From Hyphomonas sp. (GTDB lineage Bacteria; Pseudomonadota; Alphaproteobacteria; Caulobacterales; Hyphomonadaceae), in the NCBI RefSeq assembly GCF_017792385.1, contig NZ_CP051230.1, positions 1,922,001-1,986,000 on the forward strand: 64,000 bases of DNA, read 5' to 3'. How positions within the stretch are numbered: the first letter of the stretch is position 1; each line of letters begins with the position of its first letter. The notes under the pieces are model-generated. The model was not told where the DNA came from. It saw only the letters and a list, made by a program, of their open reading frames with translations, and made no database searches. This document shows positions 33,332 through 42,565 of this stretch, piece by piece. A program made the position numbers and the translations under genes.

Positions 33332-33688
33332 TTGTTGCTCAATATGCTGAAAGCCAAGCTGCATTCCGCAACCGTCACCCAGTGCGACCTGCACTATGAG
33401 GGATCGGTCTCGATCGACCAGGACCTGCTGGACGCATCCGGTATCCTGCCGAATGAGCGCGTGGACATCTGGAACGTCACCAATGGTGCGCGGATCCAGA
33501 CCTATGCGCTGGAAGCGCCGCGCGGATCGAAGACGATCGGTGTGAACGGTGCAGCGGCCCGCCATTTCGCAGCCGGTGACAAGGTCATTATTGCGGCCTT
33601 TGCGGGCGTCGAGGCCGACAAGGCCCGCCAGCATGCGCCAACCGTCGTGCTGCTGGACGACCACAACGAGATCAAGCGCCCCGCCTGA
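33332..33688 (+). CDS. panD: Aspartate 1-decarboxylase
   Basis: Pyruvoyl enzyme that converts aspartate to beta-alanine for pantothenate and CoA. The 118-residue proenzyme self-cleaves between Gly24 and Ser25 in LHYEGSVSID. VWNVTNGARIQTYALEAPRGS and GAAARHFAAGDKVIIAAFAG complete the family pattern. The start is probably TTG at 33332: GGGAGGA lies 7 bases upstream of it, and only this start puts the cleavage site at residues 24-25, as in E. coli. The next ATG (33344) would be 19 bases from the ribosome-binding site. Confidence 0.95.
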   Translation: MLLNMLKAKLHSATVTQCDLHYEGSVSIDQDLLDASGILPNERVDIWNVTNGARIQTYALEAPRGSKTIGVNGAAARHFAAGDKVIIAAFAGVEADKARQHAPTVVLLDDHNEIKRPA

Positions 33689-33712
33689 TCCCGGCCGGTC
33701 CGGCCCCTGACA

Positions 33713-34696
33713 TCACCCGTTCACGACCTCTGATATGATCTCGAAGGAGCGTATGCGCTTGTCGACATCATACATGTCCGACACGATCATCAATTCGTCG
33801 GCGCGAGTCCGGGCCAGCAGCCTGTCGATGCCCTCTTTCACCTTGTTCCGGTCGCCAATGATGCTGACCGCCAGCATCTGCGCAGCGCGGATTTTCTCGT
33901 CTTCGGTCCAGTAGGTGTCGATATCCTCGATGGGCGGCTGGGTGAGTTTCCGGTCCCCGCGCACGAGATTGGCAAAGGACATCTGCTGGGATGTGGCGAG
34001 ATATTTCGCTTCCTCGGTTGTTTCGGCGGCGATGATGTTCACGCCGATCAATGCATGGGGTTTGTCCAGCTGGGCAGAGGGCTGGAAATTGGCGCGATAG
34101 GTGGCCAGGGCGTCGTCGAGGGCTTGCGGCGCAAAATGTGAGGCAAATCCGTAAGGCAGGCCGTAAGCGGCCGCGACCTGCGCGCCGAACAGGCTGGAGC
34201 CGAGAATCCAGAGCGGGACATTGGAGTTCGAGCCGGGCACGGCCTCGATCCTCTGGCCTTCCTCGACCGGACCGAGCCAGGCCTGCAATTCCAGGACATC
34301 CTGCGGGAACCGGTCGGCGCTTGCCGGATCCCTGCGCAGGGCGCGCAAGGTCATCTGGTCGGTGCCGGGCGCCCGGCCAAGGCCGAGATCGATCCGGCCG
34401 GGATAGAGCGCCTCCAGCGTGCCGAACTGTTCGGCAATGATGTAGGGCGCGTGATTGGGCAGCATGATGCCGCCGGCCCCGACCCGGATCGAGGTTGTGC
34501 CGGCTGCAATGTGCGAGATAACGAGGGAGGTCGCCGCCGTGGTGACAGCCTTCATGTTGTGATGCTCTGCCACCCAGAAGCGCTTGTAGCCGAATTGCTC
34601 GGCATGCCGGGCGACGCGCCGCGCATCATTCAGGGCGTCGGCCCTGGTGAAGCCTTCGCGCACGCGTCCGAGTTCCAGGATTGAGAGTTCCGCCAC
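33713..34696 (-). CDS. LLM class (luciferase-like) flavin-dependent oxidoreductase
   Basis: A 327-residue TIM-barrel FMN/F420-type monooxygenase. It begins VAELSILELGRVREGFTRADALNDARRVARHAEQFGYKRFWVAEHHN, the MsnO8-like signature (WVAEHHN). Further marks are RVGAGGIMLPNHAPYIIAEQFGTLEALYPGRIDLGLGRAPGTD and LWILGSSLFGAQVAAAYGLPYGFASHF. The likely start is GTG 34696, preceded by AAGGGG at 7-base spacing; upstream in-frame ATGs (34729 and 34822) have no ribosome-binding site and encode non-conserved sequence. Substrate unknown. Confidence 0.92.
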   Translation of the reverse strand: MAELSILELGRVREGFTRADALNDARRVARHAEQFGYKRFWVAEHHNMKAVTTAATSLVISHIAAGTTSIRVGAGGIMLPNHAPYIIAEQFGTLEALYPGRIDLGLGRAPGTDQMTLRALRRDPASADRFPQDVLELQAWLGPVEEGQRIEAVPGSNSNVPLWILGSSLFGAQVAAAYGLPYGFASHFAPQALDDALATYRANFQPSAQLDKPHALIGVNIIAAETTEEAKYLATSQQMSFANLVRGDRKLTQPPIEDIDTYWTEDEKIRAAQMLAVSIIGDRNKVKEGIDRLLARTRADELMIVSDMYDVDKRIRSFEIISEVVNG

Positions 34697-34859
34697 GGTC
34701 CGGCCCCTTGTCTTGCTCCGCCAAGACATGGGGAGCGCGCGCCGGATGCCAAGCCCGACTGGCGCAGTGGAAGGGGTGAATTGGCCGCAGGCGGGCAATT
34801 GATCATTGCACCGGCTTTCCATTCAAAATAGCCTGACCGCTCACTTCGGGGAGTAATGT

Positions 34860-36818
34860 ATGCGAGTTCTTGTTCTGGCCGTTCTGGCGGCAATACTGGG
34901 CTTTTGCCCTGGCCTGGCACGGGCCGAAGTCAGCCATCCACCCCTCGAAGCCTATGGCGACCTGCCATCGATCCGCTACATGGACTTGTCGCCGGACGGC
35001 ACGAACGTGGCCTTTGCCGAACGCCGGAACGGATCGGACTATCTCGTCACGTTCGATTTCGCGACGCGGAAGAAAACGTATCACGTCAAGATCGATGAAG
35101 TGGCCACGCGGAACATCTGGTATGCCGACGAGGACAATATCATCATCCTCGCTTCCGAAACGAAATTCGTGATCGGATTCCGCGGCGAGTTCGAATATTC
35201 CGGCGCGTTCTCCTACAATCTCAAGACGAAGAAGCTGAAATTCCTGCTGAGGGGCACGGACAATATCTACCCGGCGCAGAGTGGTCTCGGGCGGATTGTC
35301 GGTGACGATGCCGACCCCGGATACATCTTCATGCCGGCCTTGGTGGGCGACCGGTACTCGGACCCGAACTACAGCCTGCTGCGCGTAAACATGAAGACGG
35401 GCAAGGGGCGCCGTTTCAAGAGCGGCACAGGCGACACGATCGACTGGTTCGTCGACACGGACGGAACCGTGCTGGCGCGGGAAGACTATGACAACAACAC
35501 CGACACCTACAAGGTGTTCACCTATGTGAACGGAAAGCGTGAGCTGATCTATGAACTGAAGACATCGCAGCCGCCCCCAGGTGTGACGGGGATCAGGGCA
35601 GACCGGTCCGCCTTGCTGTTCTCCGACGGCGATGACGACGAGGAGTCCGGGAATGTCTACGAAATGGATTTCTCCGGAAACCTGACGCCGGTGTCTCTTG
35701 GCGGGCAGGGAGGCATGATTGAACGGGTCATCCGGGACGGGAACCGGTTCATGCTCGGCGTGGAATATGCCGGACCGCTCCCGTCCTACAAATTTGCCGA
35801 CCCGGACGTGGACGCGGCTGTCGCCAGCATGGTGAACCAGTTCTCCACGGCGGCCGTCCATCTCGAATCCTGGACGGATGACTGGTCCAAACTGCTCTAC
35901 AAGATCTATGGCAGCGACACGCCGGGCAGCTATGTCCTGCAGGATCGCGACTCGGGCGAATTGATTCTCATCGCCGATGAGCGCGACGACATTCCGCCGG
36001 ATGCGGTCGGCCTGATGGTTTCGGTGACCTATAAGGCAAGGGACGGGCTCGACATTCCGACCATCCTGACCTGGCCTGCAGGCGCGGACCCCCAGACCGC
36101 CGGCAATCTCCCCCTGATCGTACTGCCGCATGGCGGGCCGGCCTCCTATGATGCCGTGACCTTTGACTGGATGGCGCAGTATTTTGCCAATCGTGGCTAT
36201 CTCGTTGTGCAGCCGAATTTCCGTGGATCGACCGGCTTCGGCATCGAACACCAGAACCTCGGCCATGGAGAGTGGGGCGGCAAGATGCAGGACGACATCA
36301 CCGATGGGGTGCAGACGCTGGTGGACCAGGGGCTGGCCGATCCGGATCGTGTCTGCATCGTCGGCGCCAGCTATGGTGGCTATGCGGCCCTCGCCGGAGG
36401 CGCTTTCACGCCGGACCTGTACAAATGCGTCGTCGCCATAGCGCCGGTCACCGATCTGAGACGGTTCCTTGTTGACGTCAAATGGGATCGCGGGCGCAAG
36501 CATTGGGCGCTGGACTACTGGCAGGAGAACATGGGGGGTCTGGAGGAAGAGCGCGAGAAGCTGAACGCGATCTCACCCGCCAGGGTGCCGGAAAACTTCA
36601 AGGCGCCAGTCCTGTTGATCCATGGCAAGGACGACACCGTCGTGCCGATCAGGCAGAGCGAGATCATGGACCGGGCCCTTGAACAGGCCGGCAAGGATGT
36701 GACCTTCCTCAAGCTGGATGGCCAGGATCACTGGCTGTCGGATGGAGAAACCCGGATCGAGACGCTGCGGGCCATGGCATCGTTCGTGGACCAGCATATC
36801 GGCCCGGAGGCCGAATAG
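34860..36818 (+). CDS. Exported S9 family prolyl oligopeptidase-type peptidase
   Basis: A 652-residue serine peptidase. A signal peptide (MRVLVLAVLAAILGFCPGLARA) sends it to the periplasm. An N-terminal beta-propeller of about 370 residues is followed by an alpha/beta-hydrolase domain: LPLIVLPHGGPASYDAVTFDWMAQYFANRGYLVVQPNFRGSTGFG, nucleophile GASYGGYAAL, VLLIHGKDDTVVPIRQSEIM (Asp), and GQDHWLS (His). The family is typically S9C, cutting short peptides. GGGGAG sits before ATG 34860. Confidence 0.95.
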   Translation: MRVLVLAVLAAILGFCPGLARAEVSHPPLEAYGDLPSIRYMDLSPDGTNVAFAERRNGSDYLVTFDFATRKKTYHVKIDEVATRNIWYADEDNIIILASETKFVIGFRGEFEYSGAFSYNLKTKKLKFLLRGTDNIYPAQSGLGRIVGDDADPGYIFMPALVGDRYSDPNYSLLRVNMKTGKGRRFKSGTGDTIDWFVDTDGTVLAREDYDNNTDTYKVFTYVNGKRELIYELKTSQPPPGVTGIRADRSALLFSDGDDDEESGNVYEMDFSGNLTPVSLGGQGGMIERVIRDGNRFMLGVEYAGPLPSYKFADPDVDAAVASMVNQFSTAAVHLESWTDDWSKLLYKIYGSDTPGSYVLQDRDSGELILIADERDDIPPDAVGLMVSVTYKARDGLDIPTILTWPAGADPQTAGNLPLIVLPHGGPASYDAVTFDWMAQYFANRGYLVVQPNFRGSTGFGIEHQNLGHGEWGGKMQDDITDGVQTLVDQGLADPDRVCIVGASYGGYAALAGGAFTPDLYKCVVAIAPVTDLRRFLVDVKWDRGRKHWALDYWQENMGGLEEEREKLNAISPARVPENFKAPVLLIHGKDDTVVPIRQSEIMDRALEQAGKDVTFLKLDGQDHWLSDGETRIETLRAMASFVDQHIGPEAE

Positions 36819-36823
36819 CCGCG

Positions 36824-37870
36824 CTAGAATCCGACCGGGAGTGGCAGGCCGGGACTGGACAGGCAGATCGCCTTGAAGCGGCTGCCCATGTCCTTCGGGT
36901 CGATCAGGCGCTGGGCATTGTTGAAGATCGCCTCGGCATGGTCCGGATTGGCCTCGACCAGCTGGTTCAGCCGCGCCTGTGCGCCGAGCCCCATCAGGAA
37001 CATGCCCTGCGGGGTCGGGCCGGCCACCTCCAGCCCGATCTTCCCGGCGAGGCGTTTCAGGCGGCCGAAATCCACGTCTACGGTGAGATCGGTCTCGCCC
37101 GGCCGGGAGAGGGGCGAGATCTGCTCGCCCTGGCTGAAGGCACGCAAACTGTCGCCGGGCGTCGCATCGGCCGGACCATAATCCACAAACAGCGCCCGCA
37201 TCGGCGCAGGCCGGGTCACAAGGTCTGCCACAAGAAGGTCGAACCCCGTCTGGACTTCCACAGCCTCAACCGACTCCGCCGCGCCTTCGGGCGGGCGCTG
37301 CTCGTCGGCAGCAAGGCCGAGGGCAAGCTCGCCGGCTGCGTCCAGGCCGACCACGCATTCGCGCCACTGACCATCCGCCTTGCGGAACTGGCGCACCGGC
37401 AGGCAGTCCAGATATTCGTTCGCGACCAGGATCATCGGCCCGGCCGGCACGGCGGCAAGCGTATCGGCAAAATCCGGCGCATAGTCCTTCAGGCGGTCGG
37501 CCTGCACCGTGCGCAAATCCGGGCTCGGCTCAACCAGGGTCAGGCGGGCGGCGCGGGCGAACTCCCGTCCGCCGGCGACGTAGGCGAGGCGCAGCGCATC
37601 CGCCATCAGCGTGCCGCGGCCCGGTCCGATCTCGACAAGCTGGAATTCGTCAGGGGTCCCCATGGCCCGCCATTCATGCACCACCCACAGGCCGATCAGT
37701 TCGCCGAACACCTGGCTGACTTCCGGAGCGGTGATGAAATCGGTGCCGAGGCCGGACCGCGTGGCGTAATAGCCCTGGGCCGGATCATGCAGCGCCAGCT
37801 GCATATAGGTCGAAACCGGGATCGGGCCGCCGGTTTCGATCAGGCGGAGAATGCGGTCTTTGAGGGTCAT
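36824..37870 (-). CDS. SAM-dependent methyltransferase, NDUFAF7/MidA family
   Basis: A 348-residue COG1565 protein. The mitochondrial relative NDUFAF7 methylates an arginine of a complex I subunit. Visible: GGPIPVSTYMQLALHDPAQGYYATRSGLGTDFITAPEVSQVFGELIGLW, FQLVEIGPGRGTLMADALR (SAM motif), and LVANEYLDCLPVRQFR. VDYGPADATPGDSLRAFSQG follows. It lies 7 bases downstream of lgt and is probably co-transcribed. It ends 5 bases from the convergent peptidase gene. Confidence 0.94.
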   Translation of the reverse strand: MTLKDRILRLIETGGPIPVSTYMQLALHDPAQGYYATRSGLGTDFITAPEVSQVFGELIGLWVVHEWRAMGTPDEFQLVEIGPGRGTLMADALRLAYVAGGREFARAARLTLVEPSPDLRTVQADRLKDYAPDFADTLAAVPAGPMILVANEYLDCLPVRQFRKADGQWRECVVGLDAAGELALGLAADEQRPPEGAAESVEAVEVQTGFDLLVADLVTRPAPMRALFVDYGPADATPGDSLRAFSQGEQISPLSRPGETDLTVDVDFGRLKRLAGKIGLEVAGPTPQGMFLMGLGAQARLNQLVEANPDHAEAIFNNAQRLIDPKDMGSRFKAICLSSPGLPLPVGF

Positions 37871-37877
37871 GGTCAGG

Positions 37878-38834
37878 TCAGGCGGTGGGGGCAGGCTTTG
37901 GCTTCAGGGCATTCCAGACGAGCCATGCCCCGCCGATCCACATCGGGATCGAGAGCAGCTGGCCCATCGTGATCCAGTCCGGCAGGCCGTCGACGAAACT
38001 GTCGGGCAGACGGAAATTCTCCACTATGGTGCGGCCGGTCGCATAGATCAGCAGGAACAGGCCCGCAACGAGGCCCGGGCGTTTGAGCGCGCCGAACCGC
38101 CAGATCAGGAGCGACAGGAGGATGAGCGGCAGCCAGCCCTCCAGTACGCTTTCATAAAGCTGGCTGGGATGACGCGCCGTTTCCGCGCCGGTATAGACCC
38201 AATCGCCGGTCTCCCAATTGTAGGCAGGCGGGGTGGAGCCGCGCACATAGCCTTCGGGAAACACCATGCCGACGGAGGCATCGGTGTGGCGGCCATAGAG
38301 TTCGGCATTGACGAAATTGGCCAGCCGGACCAGCGCGATCCCGATCGGGGCAACCACGCCGGCAATGTCCCCGATCGAGAGCAGGGACACCTTGCGGCGA
38401 TACGCAAACAGGACCAGCGCGATGGTGACGCCGAGAATGCCGCCATGAAACGCCATGCCACCATCCCAGATCTTGAAGATGGTCAGCGGATCCTGCGCGA
38501 TCAGGTCGAACTGGTAGGGCACCATGTAGAAGAGGACATAGCCGAACCGCCCGCCGAGTATGATGCCGACAATGATCCAGAACATGATGTCGTCGAGTTG
38601 GTCTTTGGTCAGCGGGCTGGTGCCGCCGAACAGGTTCGGCCGACGGATCATGGCCGAGGCGTACCACCAGGCCAGGGCGATTCCGGCCATGTATCCCAGC
38701 GCGTACCAGCGCAGATGGAACTTGCCGAGACCGAGAAAACCGAGGTCGATCGAGACCAGGGCCGGGCTGACATCCGGGAAGGTCAGCGCCGCGGCGGGCA
38801 GGAGTTGTGCGGCGAAGCTCATCATATCCAGCAT
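37878..38834 (-). CDS. lgt: Prolipoprotein diacylglyceryl transferase
   Basis: Inner-membrane enzyme that transfers diacylglyceryl to the lipobox cysteine, first step in lipoprotein maturation. The 318-residue protein has seven membrane helices: LRWYALGYMAGIALAWWY, IMFWIIVGIILGGRFGYVLFYM, MAFHGGILGVTIALVLFAY (HGG motif), and the Lgt signature VRLANFVNAELYGRHTDASVGMVFP. RHPSQLYESVLEG, near the end, is also conserved. The window contains several lipobox proteins that depend on it. Divergent from ubiK. Confidence 0.96.
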   Translation of the reverse strand: MLDMMSFAAQLLPAAALTFPDVSPALVSIDLGFLGLGKFHLRWYALGYMAGIALAWWYASAMIRRPNLFGGTSPLTKDQLDDIMFWIIVGIILGGRFGYVLFYMVPYQFDLIAQDPLTIFKIWDGGMAFHGGILGVTIALVLFAYRRKVSLLSIGDIAGVVAPIGIALVRLANFVNAELYGRHTDASVGMVFPEGYVRGSTPPAYNWETGDWVYTGAETARHPSQLYESVLEGWLPLILLSLLIWRFGALKRPGLVAGLFLLIYATGRTIVENFRLPDSFVDGLPDWITMGQLLSIPMWIGGAWLVWNALKPKPAPTA

Positions 38835-38919
38835 GCAGCGTCTTTTCCCTGTATGGATCAGGACCTATCTGTTAGGGGACCGAGAACTTGTCCGCCCGAT
38901 GCCGCGAAGGAGTAGCCGC

Positions 38920-39171
38920 ATGGCCACAACAAATCCACTGCTAGATGACATTGCCGGCCTGATGACAGGCGCAATGGGCGCTGCACGGGCCGCTGGCGAG
39001 GAGGCACGGACCGCTGCGCAGGCGCGCGTGAAGGGCCTGATCGCCGATATGGATCTGGCTGGCCGGGACGAGGTGGAGGCGCTGAAGGCGCTTGCCACCG
39101 CCGCGCTGGAGCGGGTCGAGGCGCTCGAGGCCCGCGTCGCCGAGCTGGAAGCGGCGTCGACATCCGACTAG
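38920..39171 (+). CDS. Accessory factor UbiK family protein
   Basis: An 83-residue BMFP/UbiK-type coiled-coil protein: NPLLDDIAGLMTGAMGAARAAGEEARTAAQARVKGLIADMDLAGRDEVEALKALA and a C-terminal coiled coil LERVEALEARVAELEA. In Proteobacteria UbiK helps ubiquinone synthesis. AAGGAG sits 7 bases before ATG 38920; longer starts would overlap lgt's leader. Confidence 0.9.
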   Translation: MATTNPLLDDIAGLMTGAMGAARAAGEEARTAAQARVKGLIADMDLAGRDEVEALKALATAALERVEALEARVAELEAASTSD

Positions 39172-39301
39172 CAGACCTCACAGCCAATCACTGCCTGCCT
39201 GTTGACCAGGGGTGGACGCCAATGCGCTGGCGCGTTTCAACAGGGATGGCCATCGGACACGAATCCTGTGTCCATGACTTCAGAAAGAAGGGGAGACTTT
39301 C

Positions 39302-39805
39302 ATGAGCCTTGATCTTTCGCGAGAAGAATTTTCGGGCATCGACCCGCTCGACCGCGTCGAAGAGGCGCTCGAGATTGCCGGATGGCAGCATGAGCGCGAC
39401 GAGGAAGGAACGATCCAGGCCGTGGCCGAGACACGCTGGGGCGATATGGGCGCCTTGTTCGCCTTCCGCCCTGAACCGGCCGCCATCCATTTTTCTGTCA
39501 CCCTTGATGTGAAGCCGGTTGCAGCCAAGCGCAGCCAGCTCTCCGAATTGATCATCATGGCGAATGAGCGGCTCTGGCTCGGCCATTTCGACTATTGGGC
39601 CGACGAGGGCGTCGTGATTTTCCGCTACACCTTTTCCATGATGGACCGCGATGAAGCGAGCCTGGGCGAAATTCGCTCCACCATTGCGGCTGCGGTCAGC
39701 GCCGTCGACCGGTTCGTGCCGGCGTTCAACTTCCTGATCTGGGCCGGCAAAAGCCCGCGCGAGGCCATCGACGCGGTGATGTTCGAAACCCAGGGCGAAG
39801 CCTGA
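39302..39805 (+). CDS. YbjN domain-containing protein
   Basis: A 167-residue cytosolic protein with the YbjN fold: DPLDRVEEALEIAGWQHERDEEGTIQAVAETRWGDMGALFAF, SELIIMANERLWLGHFDYWADEGVVIFRYTF, and AVDRFVPAFNFLIWAGKSPREAIDAVMFETQGEA. The family is linked to stress and secretion-chaperone-like roles, without a defined activity. GAAGGGGAG precedes the ATG. It starts a tight plus-strand run with proC, a TetR-like gene and a phosphotransferase. Confidence 0.92.
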   Translation: MSLDLSREEFSGIDPLDRVEEALEIAGWQHERDEEGTIQAVAETRWGDMGALFAFRPEPAAIHFSVTLDVKPVAAKRSQLSELIIMANERLWLGHFDYWADEGVVIFRYTFSMMDRDEASLGEIRSTIAAAVSAVDRFVPAFNFLIWAGKSPREAIDAVMFETQGEA

Positions 39806-39815
39806 GACCCGGCGC

Positions 39816-40625
39816 ATGGCGGGGGGAAAATCGATTGTCCTGATCGGGGCCGGCCGCATGGGCGGCGCGCTTGCATCAGGCTGGCTGTCCGGCCGGTCAA
39901 AGCCGAACCTGTCAATTGTGGCGCCGCGTCCGACGGCACAAGTGAAGGACTGGGCCGAGGCGGGCCGGGTTCAGCTCAATCCGGATCCGGCCCCTGCCAC
40001 GATTGTCGTTCTGGCGATCAAGCCTCAGCAATTCGCCCGCGCGGCCGAGAGCGTGAAGGCCTTTATCGGTGAAAAGACGCTCGTCGTTTCGGTGATGGGC
40101 GGGATCCGCCTGTCGCAGCTGGAAGACCGGCTCGGCACGTCGCGTGTGATCCGTGCCATGCCGAACACGCCCGGATCGGTCGGCAAGGGAGTCACGCTAT
40201 TGGCGGCCGCGCCGTCGCTCGCCGAAACCGACATGGAGGCGGCGCGCAAGCTGCTCACCCCGCTGGGGGTCGTCGAGGGTCCGATGGATGAAAAGATCAT
40301 GGTGGCTGCTACGGGCATCTCCGGCTGCGGCCCGGCCTATGTGTTCCTCCTGGCCGAAGTGATGGCGGAAGCCGGCGAGGCCGAGGGCGTGCCGAAAGAG
40401 ACGGCGGCTCGCCTTGCCGTGGAAACGATTATCGGCGCTGCGGCGCTGATGGAAAAATCCGGCCTGACGCCAAACGAGCTCAGGAAAATGGTCACCTCAC
40501 CCGGCGGCATTACCCAGGCGGCCCTTGACATCCTCATGGATGACGGTGGGATGCCTATCCTGATGCGGAAGGCCCTGCGGGCTGCGGTGACGCGGGATCG
40601 GGAGCTTTCCAGAGAGCCGGATTAA
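39816..40625 (+). CDS. proC: Pyrroline-5-carboxylate reductase
   Basis: NAD(P)H-dependent last step of proline synthesis. The 269-residue protein has the Rossmann start SIVLIGAGRMGGALASGWL, VLAIKPQQF, VIRAMPNTPGSVGKGVT, the active-site region AATGISGCGPAYVFLLAEVMAEAGEAEGV, and the P5CR signature ELRKMVTSPGGITQAALDILMDDG. It starts 10 bases after the ybjN stop. Confidence 0.96.
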   Translation: MAGGKSIVLIGAGRMGGALASGWLSGRSKPNLSIVAPRPTAQVKDWAEAGRVQLNPDPAPATIVVLAIKPQQFARAAESVKAFIGEKTLVVSVMGGIRLSQLEDRLGTSRVIRAMPNTPGSVGKGVTLLAAAPSLAETDMEAARKLLTPLGVVEGPMDEKIMVAATGISGCGPAYVFLLAEVMAEAGEAEGVPKETAARLAVETIIGAAALMEKSGLTPNELRKMVTSPGGITQAALDILMDDGGMPILMRKALRAAVTRDRELSREPD

Positions 40626-40637
40626 GGGACGAGACAG

Positions 40638-41246
40638 ATGACGAGGCAGGCAGGCATTTTGGACAAGGGCCTGGTCGCCGCGCTGGAACTCGCCGCCGAA
40701 ACGCCCTGGGCCGACCTGACCCTGTCAGCCATTGCCCGCCAGGCGGAACTGGATCTGTCGGAGTTTCACGGACTGGCCGGCAAGGACGAGCTTGCGGCCC
40801 ATGCCGACCCCTATTTTGACCGGGCCATGTCGGAAGAGGGCGTGTCTTCCGATGAAAGTCCGCGGGAACGGCTGTTTGATGTCATCATGTTGCGCTTCGA
40901 GGCGATGGAAGCCTTCCGGCCCGGCCTGATCTCGCTGATGAAGCATCGCGACCGGACCCCCGCCCAATTGCTGGCCTTGCCGCTGGCCCGCAAGCGCAGC
41001 GCCGACTGGGCGCTGGTGTCGGCCGGGCTGGATAACCGGTCCGGCGCACCGGCCGGGCTGAAGGCCGTCGCCATCGGCTATGTCATCGACAAGGCGGAAC
41101 GCGCATGGCGCCGCGAGACCAGTGGTGATTTCGCGCTGACCATGGCGGCGCTCGACAAGGGATTGCGCGACGCCGAGGACCGGATGGAGCAGCTGCAGCG
41201 CTTCACCGGCTGGGGAAAGACAAGGGCAGGGGAACACTGCCGATGA
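40638..41246 (+). CDS. TetR-like / COQ9-like regulatory protein
   Basis: A 202-residue helical protein. Residues about 8-55 form a TetR-type helix-turn-helix (ALELAAETPWADLTLSAIARQAELDLSEFHGLAGKDEL), and the C-terminal half has ERLFDVIMLRFEAMEAFRPGLISLMKH, shared by TetR regulators and the lipid-binding COQ9 fold. Either reading is possible: a repressor, or a ubiquinone-linked lipid-binding protein, the latter supported loosely by the nearby ubiK-like gene. It starts 12 bases after proC. Confidence 0.78.
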   Translation: MTRQAGILDKGLVAALELAAETPWADLTLSAIARQAELDLSEFHGLAGKDELAAHADPYFDRAMSEEGVSSDESPRERLFDVIMLRFEAMEAFRPGLISLMKHRDRTPAQLLALPLARKRSADWALVSAGLDNRSGAPAGLKAVAIGYVIDKAERAWRRETSGDFALTMAALDKGLRDAEDRMEQLQRFTGWGKTRAGEHCR

Positions 41247-41271
41247 GGAAACGACACCGGAGGAAACATGA

Positions 41272-42357
41272 ATGAGCCGACCTGGCCTCGACGCGAACCC
41301 GCTCACACTCGGAGCGGACTGGTTCAATGCGCTTTTCAACGAGATCGGCATTGAGGCCGACGTCAAAGGCCTGACCGCTAAATCCATCGGCACAGGCCAG
41401 ATTGGCGAGAATGTCCGGTTCGTGTTCGACTATGCCCACAAGGGCGCGGGCGCGCCGGATTCGCTGGTCGGCAAGTTCCCCTCGGACAGTCCGGAAAGCC
41501 TGATGACGGCAAAGATGCTCGGCCATTATGAGCGCGAGGTGAACTTCTATCGCACATTCCCGAAAGTTGCGGGCATTATCACGCCGAAGGCCTTTTATAC
41601 CGATTATGATCCGGAAACGAACCGGTTCGCCCTGATCATGGAAGACATGGCGCCGTCGCAGCAGGGTGATCAGCTGAAAGGCTGCAGCGTGGCAGAGGCC
41701 GAGCGGGCCCTGTCCGCCGCAGCGATCCTGCACGCGGCGCACTGGAATGATCCTGAACTGGACAATTATGCCTGGCTGCAGGGGAGTGTCCTCGCCCCGC
41801 CGCCCGCTCTGGCGCCAGAAGCAGTGCAGGGCCTGTGGCAGGGGTTCAAGGACCGGTATGGGGATCGACTGGCAGCAGATGACATTCTGGTGGGCGATGC
41901 CTATGCCTCTGTCCTGCCGGCCTGGAGCGAGGGGTATGACGGGCCGCACGCCCTGACGCACAATGATTTCCGGCTGGACAACATGCTGTTCGGGGCCGAC
42001 ACCGCGCCCAAGCCGCTGGCGGTGGTGGACTGGCAGACGGCCGGGAAAGGGGCGCCGGCCGGGGATGTGGCCTATTTCATCGGCGCCGGGCTGACCCGAG
42101 AGGACCGGCCCGGGCATGAGCAGGCCTTGCTACGTTACTATCATGCGCGTCTGGAAGAGGCCGGCATCCGGGACTATCCGTTCGAGGCACTGTACGACCA
42201 TTATCGCTGGTTCAGTTTCTACGGCATGTCGGTGGCCTTCGGGGCGGCCATGCTGGTGAAGCAGACCGAGCGTGGCGACGAGATGTTCCTGACGATGCTG
42301 CGCCGGCATGCGGCCCAGGCGCGGGAGACCGACGCCCTGAGCCTGTTGCCCGCCTGA
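41272..42357 (+). CDS. Phosphotransferase family protein (APH/EcKinase-like)
   Basis: A 361-residue kinase-fold protein. FYRTFPKVAGIITPKAFYTDYDPETNRFALIMEDMAP covers the hinge, ALTHNDFRLDNMLFG is the catalytic HxDxxxxN loop, and LAVVDWQTAGKGAPAGDVAYFIGAGL the metal-binding aspartate region. This matches the aminoglycoside phosphotransferase superfamily, in the ecdysteroid-kinase/CHK-like branch; the true substrate is unknown and antibiotic resistance is not implied. Follows the TetR-like gene by 25 bases. Confidence 0.9.
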   Translation: MSRPGLDANPLTLGADWFNALFNEIGIEADVKGLTAKSIGTGQIGENVRFVFDYAHKGAGAPDSLVGKFPSDSPESLMTAKMLGHYEREVNFYRTFPKVAGIITPKAFYTDYDPETNRFALIMEDMAPSQQGDQLKGCSVAEAERALSAAAILHAAHWNDPELDNYAWLQGSVLAPPPALAPEAVQGLWQGFKDRYGDRLAADDILVGDAYASVLPAWSEGYDGPHALTHNDFRLDNMLFGADTAPKPLAVVDWQTAGKGAPAGDVAYFIGAGLTREDRPGHEQALLRYYHARLEEAGIRDYPFEALYDHYRWFSFYGMSVAFGAAMLVKQTERGDEMFLTMLRRHAAQARETDALSLLPA

Positions 42358-42565
42358 CGCCCCAAAACTTTACGTTCTGTAATGATTTCGGGAAATTCCC
42401 GCCGAGTGTCCCGCCCCGGTACAGGTTTCCAAACATTCCTCTAACCGGGGGGGTGAAACTGTCGGGGTCGCTTATGCGTCAGCTTAAACCCCACCCTGTA
42501 TGTTCCTGTCCATGGCGCCCGGAGAAGCCGGGCACTCCGTTCACAAGAATAAACATGGTGTGGAT

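Noticed and set aside
41272..42357. Antibiotic resistance gene (aminoglycoside phosphotransferase)
   Set aside because: The kinase fold is shared widely; the sequence and chromosomal context point to a housekeeping phosphotransferase of the EcKinase/CHK type.
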